Shown here in pieces: positions 52,623 to 64,000 of a stretch of DNA of 64,000 nucleotides. Both the position numbers and the translations under genes were made by a program. The stretch spans positions 23,240,964 to 23,304,963 of the forward strand of contig NC_041713.1 of assembly GCF_900700375.1 (NCBI RefSeq), given 5' to 3'. Each line of letters begins with the position of its first letter. The first letter of the stretch is position 1. A model generated the notes under the pieces. It was not told where the DNA came from, did not search any database, and was given only the letters and a program-made list of their open reading frames with translations. This DNA is from Denticeps clupeoides (lineage: Eukaryota > Chordata > Actinopteri > Clupeiformes > Denticipitidae).

Positions 52623-55600
52623 ATGGAGAACAAGAGCGAGAACCCGGCCGAGCCTGCAGGTAGGAGCGCGGCTAGCGGCGACGCTAATGGCGGAAATGTC
52701 GCCCGTGTCGTGTTGTTTAGCCTCCCTGAGCGCTGGCTGCCTCCTGTCGGGTTTCGGGAGAATCCAGCAGCGCCGAGCTTCTGCTAAGGGGTGGTGGCGG
52801 GTTACACACTCGCCTGCGAGCCAGAAGACCCAGGTTCAAACCCCACTTACTACCGTCGTGTCCCTGAACAAGACACTTAACCCTGTGTGTCTCCAGGGGG
52901 GGACTGTCCCTGTAACAACTGGTTTACAGCATTTATCAGACGCCCTTATCCAGAGCGACTTACAATCAGTAGTTACAGGGACAGTCCCCCCCTGGAGACA
53001 CTCAGGGTTAAGTGTCCTGCTCAGGGACACAATGGTAGTAAGCGGGATTTGAACCTGGGTCTTCTGGTTCATAGGAGAGTGTGTTACCCACTAATCTACT
53101 ACCACCCCACCCTACTGGTTGTAAGTCGCTCTGGATAAGGGCGCCTGACAAATGCTGTAAATGTAAAATGTAATGCTAAGCGCGCCAGGCTGTGCTGTAC
53201 GGGAACTTTCCAAAATGACCGTGTCCCTCTGGAAGTGCAAGTGGTCGTGCTGACTGTTCAGTAAGTCGCGAACTCTTCACCAGAGACGTTCGCTTTGTTC
53301 AGGTGTTCGTGTTTCAGCCATTTTAATCGGAGTAACGCGGAGTTGAACCCTCTCTGCTGCAGACCTGGTGGGGAGTCTGCAGGCTCGCCTCGGCGAGTAC
53401 GAAGCCCAGCTGGAGCACTGGAAGGGCCTGGCCACCATCTGTGAACTCGGCAAACAGGAAGAGCTTGGGGAGCTCCAGAAGCAATGTGACCAAGAGATCG
53501 AGTCTTTACGGGAGGCTCTAAGAGGTAGTGAAAGTGGAAGTGAAGCGATTGTCATTGTGAAACTCTGCAGCACAGCACACGGTGACACAGCGAAATGTGT
53601 CCTCTGCATTTAACCATCACCCTTGGTGAGCAGTGGGCAGCCATGACAGGCGCCCGGGGAGGAGTGTGTTGGGACCTCAGTGGTACCCGTCCTTTCCGTA
53701 TGATGCTGAGGAGGTGAGACGGAGGCGAGTGGTTCGCTGTTTTTCACACCCGTTTTCTCCCAGAAACAGTGTTGCAGTATGAAGCCAGACTGTCAGCTGT
53801 GCAGTGCAGCAGAACTGGACTTCCTGCTGAGAGCAAGGTACATGTCACTGTTGGTATCGTTTCCAGTGCTGTTCGCAGGACCAAAGGCAGGATGTGTATT
53901 TAGAGCCGTTTTCACACTTATATACTTTCACAATATTTTTTAATGTTTGTTGAATCATTTTGGCTTTTCTAATTGTCATTAAGCAATTAGAAACAATTTT
54001 TAGGTTAAAGACATAAAAGTGTAATATTTGGTTATGTTTGCAATATTTGCATATTGGTTCATTGATTACTTGCAATATTTGTAGCAGTCGCTAAAAGCAT
54101 TTCACTGCATATCATACTGTGTATGTGACAAATAAAATTTTACATTTGAATTATCACTTCAGTGTTCATTGAAATTCCTTCATTTTTCATTGAATTAATA
54201 CTGAAGCATTTTGAAGTGTTTGAACATGGTCGTCTGTCCCTTTTAGACAAGTGTAAAGAAAGGAACGGTGGAGGGGAGCTTGGTGCCTTTGGAGGGCACT
54301 CTGGAGGCTGGAAGCTGTGGACATCCTGAGACACTGGACAGTGACCCAGGAGAGGGTCTGACAGAGGGGCTTGAGGTCGAGCGGACTGGGCTGCTTATGG
54401 AGGGCTATTTCTCGCTGCCCAATGACGCCTCCTCTCTCTCCTCATTCTCCCTGGACACACCTTCCCTGCTCAGACATGTACCCCCACAGGATGATACCGC
54501 TTCCATTATTTCAACAGGGACCCTGGTACCCGAAGCCATCTACCTGCCTCCGGCTGGACATCGTCTGGTAACTCACGCAGACTGGGATGCTCTCCATTCA
54601 CAGGTGAACTCGCGCAGACACACGTGGCTCGCTGAAACAACACACGGAACTGATCGTCGTCGTTCTGGTGTGTTCAGGTCGCAGAGCTCCAGGGGGAAGT
54701 CGGTCAGCTCCGCGGACAGCGAGCTGCGCTGGAGAGAGAGCTGGAGACTCAGACCACGGAGACAAAAGAGCAGGTTCTGGTCACTCCGACACCGGCAGCT
54801 TTATACCGTTGGGGGAATAGCAAATGGCCGGGTGGCTCACAGATCTTCTCTGCTGCTCACTTCTGCCGCCAGGTGACCGTTCTGCAAGCTCAGGTGCAAA
54901 CCTCAGAGGCTCTCCTGGAGGAGCTGCAGACGTCCTTCAGCCATTCGCAGAGTGCCGTGCAGAGCAGACTGGTGAGTAGGGGTGTTGCGATTAGTCGTAA
55001 TCGAATGGAACCATGAGACCAGTGAAGGTTCGCACCTCAGAAACCCACTTTCTGGCTGTGTTTGTGCAGACAGAGCTGTCACTGTCTCAGAGGCGACTGT
55101 GCAGTGAACTGACGAGGCTGAAAGGACAAGAGACCGAGGGGGAGGAGGAGGACGAGGACGAAGGGACCAGAGCCGTGCAGACACCCATCAGTGTGGCGCT
55201 TCAGGTAACCCCGGTGACACGCCTGTCTTCTGCAGACAGGACTTTTCGCTTTTTCAGTTGTCATGGAATTGCAAAATGTCAACATTTGATTTACATGTGT
55301 GGAATGAAATATAATTAATTGGCAAATCCTTGTATTATATTTTATTTACATTTAAAATTTGTTATATAGACAGAACCCCTTGAACTTTATGCACATTTTG
55401 TCACCTTAGAACCACAAACTTAAATGTTTTTTTTAATCGAGATTTTATGTGAACATAATTGTGAAATTGGGCTGTCAATATTTAATGCGTTAAAATAAAT
55501 GAACCTCATTAACGTTATGGACTTTTATTTCATTTTGTTTATCCACACACTTATCCCCACTTGTCTCTGTAATAGTTTTACAAATACAGTGCAGCAAGCT

Positions 55601-56535
55601 TTAGTCAGAAAAATTTTTTGTGATTTAATTTATTGCGAAATGTGTGATTAATTAGTCCTTCTACCTTTAGGGGGCGCACTGTGAGGAGAGGCTTTGTATT
55701 GAAATCGTGAACTTGAAGGAGCAGTTGGAGACACGGACTGAGGAGAGCGGTCTGTCTTTATCTTCTTAAGCTTGATTACCATCCATGCATTCCTTTGTGA
55801 TTATCTCACCATTTTTTATAAATCTTCCCATTCAAAAAAAACTATTTTCACAGAGGTTTTGGAAGGTGAGTTATCAGTAGATTATATATGTAAATGTACC
55901 TGGTGTCACTTGGTGACTTAAAACACGGATTCTTTTGCGATTCAGTCCAGCTGTCCAGTCTTAAAACGGAGACTGAGCGTATTCAGAGCCAGAAGGAAAA
56001 GGTAAGTACGCGTTAAGGATCAATGCTGGAAATGTCTCTTCTGATTGGACTCTAATGGGCCTTTGTGTGCTCAGGTGGAGGGAGAGCTGCAGGAGTGCCG
56101 TACCGAACTTCAGGGTCTGAGACTGGCCCTTAGTCACCTCCACCGAGACAGCAAGACATTGAGCAGTGATAAGGTACGTGGAGTACTATTTGAAAGTTCC
56201 GTGTCCAGGACACCGTCTGGATGTGCTTTCTTGCTCCTCTCAGGCGGTGTTGCATCAACAGTGCCTGGAGCTGCGCAGTCAGGTGATCAGCCTGTGCAGC
56301 CAGCTGGACACCAGCCAGGCGGTGCAGCGTGACTTTGTGCAGCTGTCACAGTCCCTGCAGGTACACTGACCACTGCTCACCCCCCCACACGTCACTGTCA
56401 CTGTACTCTGAACCGCTTTATGTATTTCAGGTGAAGCTGGAGTTAATTCGTCAGGCGGAGACTCTAGATCAAGTGAAGGAGATATTAGGGGAGGGGCTTA
56501 ATTCGGAAGGGGTCCCGCCAACTGATGACACTTGA
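52623..56535 (+). CDS. rabep2: Rab GTPase-binding effector protein 2 (rabaptin-5beta), complete
   Basis: Coiled-coil effector that links Rab5 on early endosomes to the Rabex-5/rabaptin tethering machinery. Thirteen exons join in phase to 475 codons plus stop: 52623-52659, 53363-53524, 53764-53837, 54247-54603, 54678-54773, 54873-54971, 55070-55204, 55671-55749, 55854-55865, 55946-56001, 56075-56173, 56244-56360, 56431-56535. The N-terminal coiled coil (LQARLGEYEAQLEHWKGLAT) is followed by a Ser/Asp-rich low-complexity exon with SLSSFSLDTPSLL and DDTASIISTGTLVPEAIY, then heptad-rich exons, and ends with the Rab5-binding-type coil (QQCLELRSQVISLCSQLDTS, FVQLSQSLQVKLELIRQAET). The family match is from memory. 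Exon 9 has only 12 bases. Donor GTAGTG after exon 2 is weak. Neighbour atp2a1 supports the call, since both lie on human 16p11.2. Confidence 0.92.
52788..53168. repeat. SINE family A with an inverted SINE family A inserted in it
   Basis: Plus-strand SINE head and body at 52788-52921 (CACTCGCCTGCGAGCCAGAA, GGTTCAAACCCC) is cut by a full minus-strand SINE at 52922-53106 (TTTACAGCATTTATCAGACG to CTACTACCACCCCA) and resumes at 53107 with GGTTGTAAGTCGCTCTGGAT. The halves can pair into a long hairpin. It fills rabep2 intron 1. Confidence 0.85.
53530..53690 (-). repeat. SINE family B adjoining the rabep2 exon 2 donor
   Basis: Antisense body (AAGTGAAGCGATTGTCATTG, TGTGTCCTCTGCATTTAACC, GACAGGCGCCCGGGGAGGAG) starts within a few bases of the donor GT at 53525. 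The head beyond about 53690 is missing. Confidence 0.8.
53990..54158 (+). repeat. Interspersed repeat R3 in rabep2 intron 3
   Basis: Shares GTTTGCAATATTTGCATATT, GGTTCATTG with the fragment at 27600 and, reversed, with 40895-41115. It ends ACTGTGTATGTGACAAATAA, AATTTTACATTTGAA. Confidence 0.7.
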
Positions 56536-63318
<6,783 letters not shown>

Positions 63319-64000
63319 CTAGAGGTGTGTTTGTAGGAAATTAAACAAGACAACCAGTTAGCGTGAGTGTGTGGATGGGCGAGAGGAACATTCTTTAGAG
63401 CTCTGCGTGTTTACATGAACACAGTCTTAGTTCCAGCTCAGGGGGAGGAGAGCAGACTCCTGTTCACTCGCCAGTTATTCCTTCTTATCTTGCCAAACGT
63501 TGTATTTGTTTCCACATTGCTGTTCTACATTACGCGCCAATGTCTCTACCTCTTATCCTCTCTCTTTCTGTATCGCTATTGGACAGGCCTTCCTTCCATC
63601 CCCAACCTTTCCAAAGGGATCGTTTCTGGCTTGAGACCACCTTAAAATAACGTGTCCCCAGCTGTATCCAGTCCTTACCTTCTAAGGCCACTCTAGCCAC
63701 TGACCCAGGACCGGGGGGGGCTGTCCCACCATTAGCACCCCTCCTCCCCAGACAGTAAGAGGGGAGATGGAAATGTGTCAAAGTAAAAAAAAACACACAA
63801 GATTTTGTTCATCTTCCTGGAGCAATGTTGGGTATGCCGGGATCACCACCGGTGTCACTCTGGGAAATGAGCCTTTCATGGGGTCAGGTGTATCAGCAAT
63901 AAAACCGGCCCCTCCGCGGCTCTTACAATCTGTCCCTCGTCCAGATCATTGCTACACTGGGCTGGTGGCCGAGCGGCGAGTGTGTGCGAGAAGGTTACAC
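63319..64000 (-). other. atp2a1 upstream intron, running off the window
   Basis: No further SERCA exon (the one encoding the first membrane helix or the N-terminus) is visible here, so it must be one long intron. The last 40 bases contain a GCTGGTGGCCGAGCGG word resembling a tRNA-type SINE head, cut by the edge. Confidence 0.5.

Overview
This is nuclear DNA of a ray-finned (teleost) fish. Protein-coding genes are split by short GT-AG introns, the spaces between them are full of teleost-type Tc1/mariner, L1, L2-like and tRNA-derived SINE repeats, and CA/GT microsatellites are frequent. The species cannot be fixed from the sequence. All exon maps below were built by hand from splice sites, reading phase and remembered family sequences; none was checked by alignment.

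Layout: (1) 1-2850, the 3' two thirds of a dead L1 LINE, minus strand. (2) 3694-7289, odad4 (ttc25), an outer dynein arm docking protein, plus strand, 12 exons. (3) 8648-9948, pieces of dnajc7: five exons with good splice sites, but the 5' half and the centre of the gene are missing. (4) 11380-14060, three Tc1-type remnants lying side by side. (5) 14279-14750, two orphan MAP4K exons, then a complete short MAP4K-like kinase gene (17220-21100) that lacks the usual regulatory C-terminus. (6) 21100-28270, a repeat-rich interval with nested insertions. (7) 28552-33313 mapk3 (ERK1), 39682-43284 gdpd3, 44450-45573 ypel3. (8) 48336-52268, a 450-residue EHD/dynamin-like GTPase with two C-terminal membrane segments that I cannot assign to a named gene. 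(9) 52623-56535 rabep2. (10) 57856-63318 minus strand, atp2a1 (SERCA1), running off the right edge at its 5' end.

The gene order is informative. From general knowledge of the human map, odad4 and dnajc7 are neighbours on 17q21, while mapk3-gdpd3-ypel3 and rabep2-atp2a1 lie on 16p11.2. This window joins the two blocks, and the unassigned kinase and GTPase sit inside them.

The genes do not form a pathway. They cover ciliary motor docking, co-chaperone function, MAP-kinase signalling, lysophospholipid metabolism, endosomal Rab5 tethering and calcium pumping. The best candidates for something undescribed are the EHD-like membrane GTPase, whose layout recalls membrane-shaping GTPases such as atlastin, and the truncated MAP4K-like kinase with three acidic-Trp repeats and a basic, cysteine-rich end.
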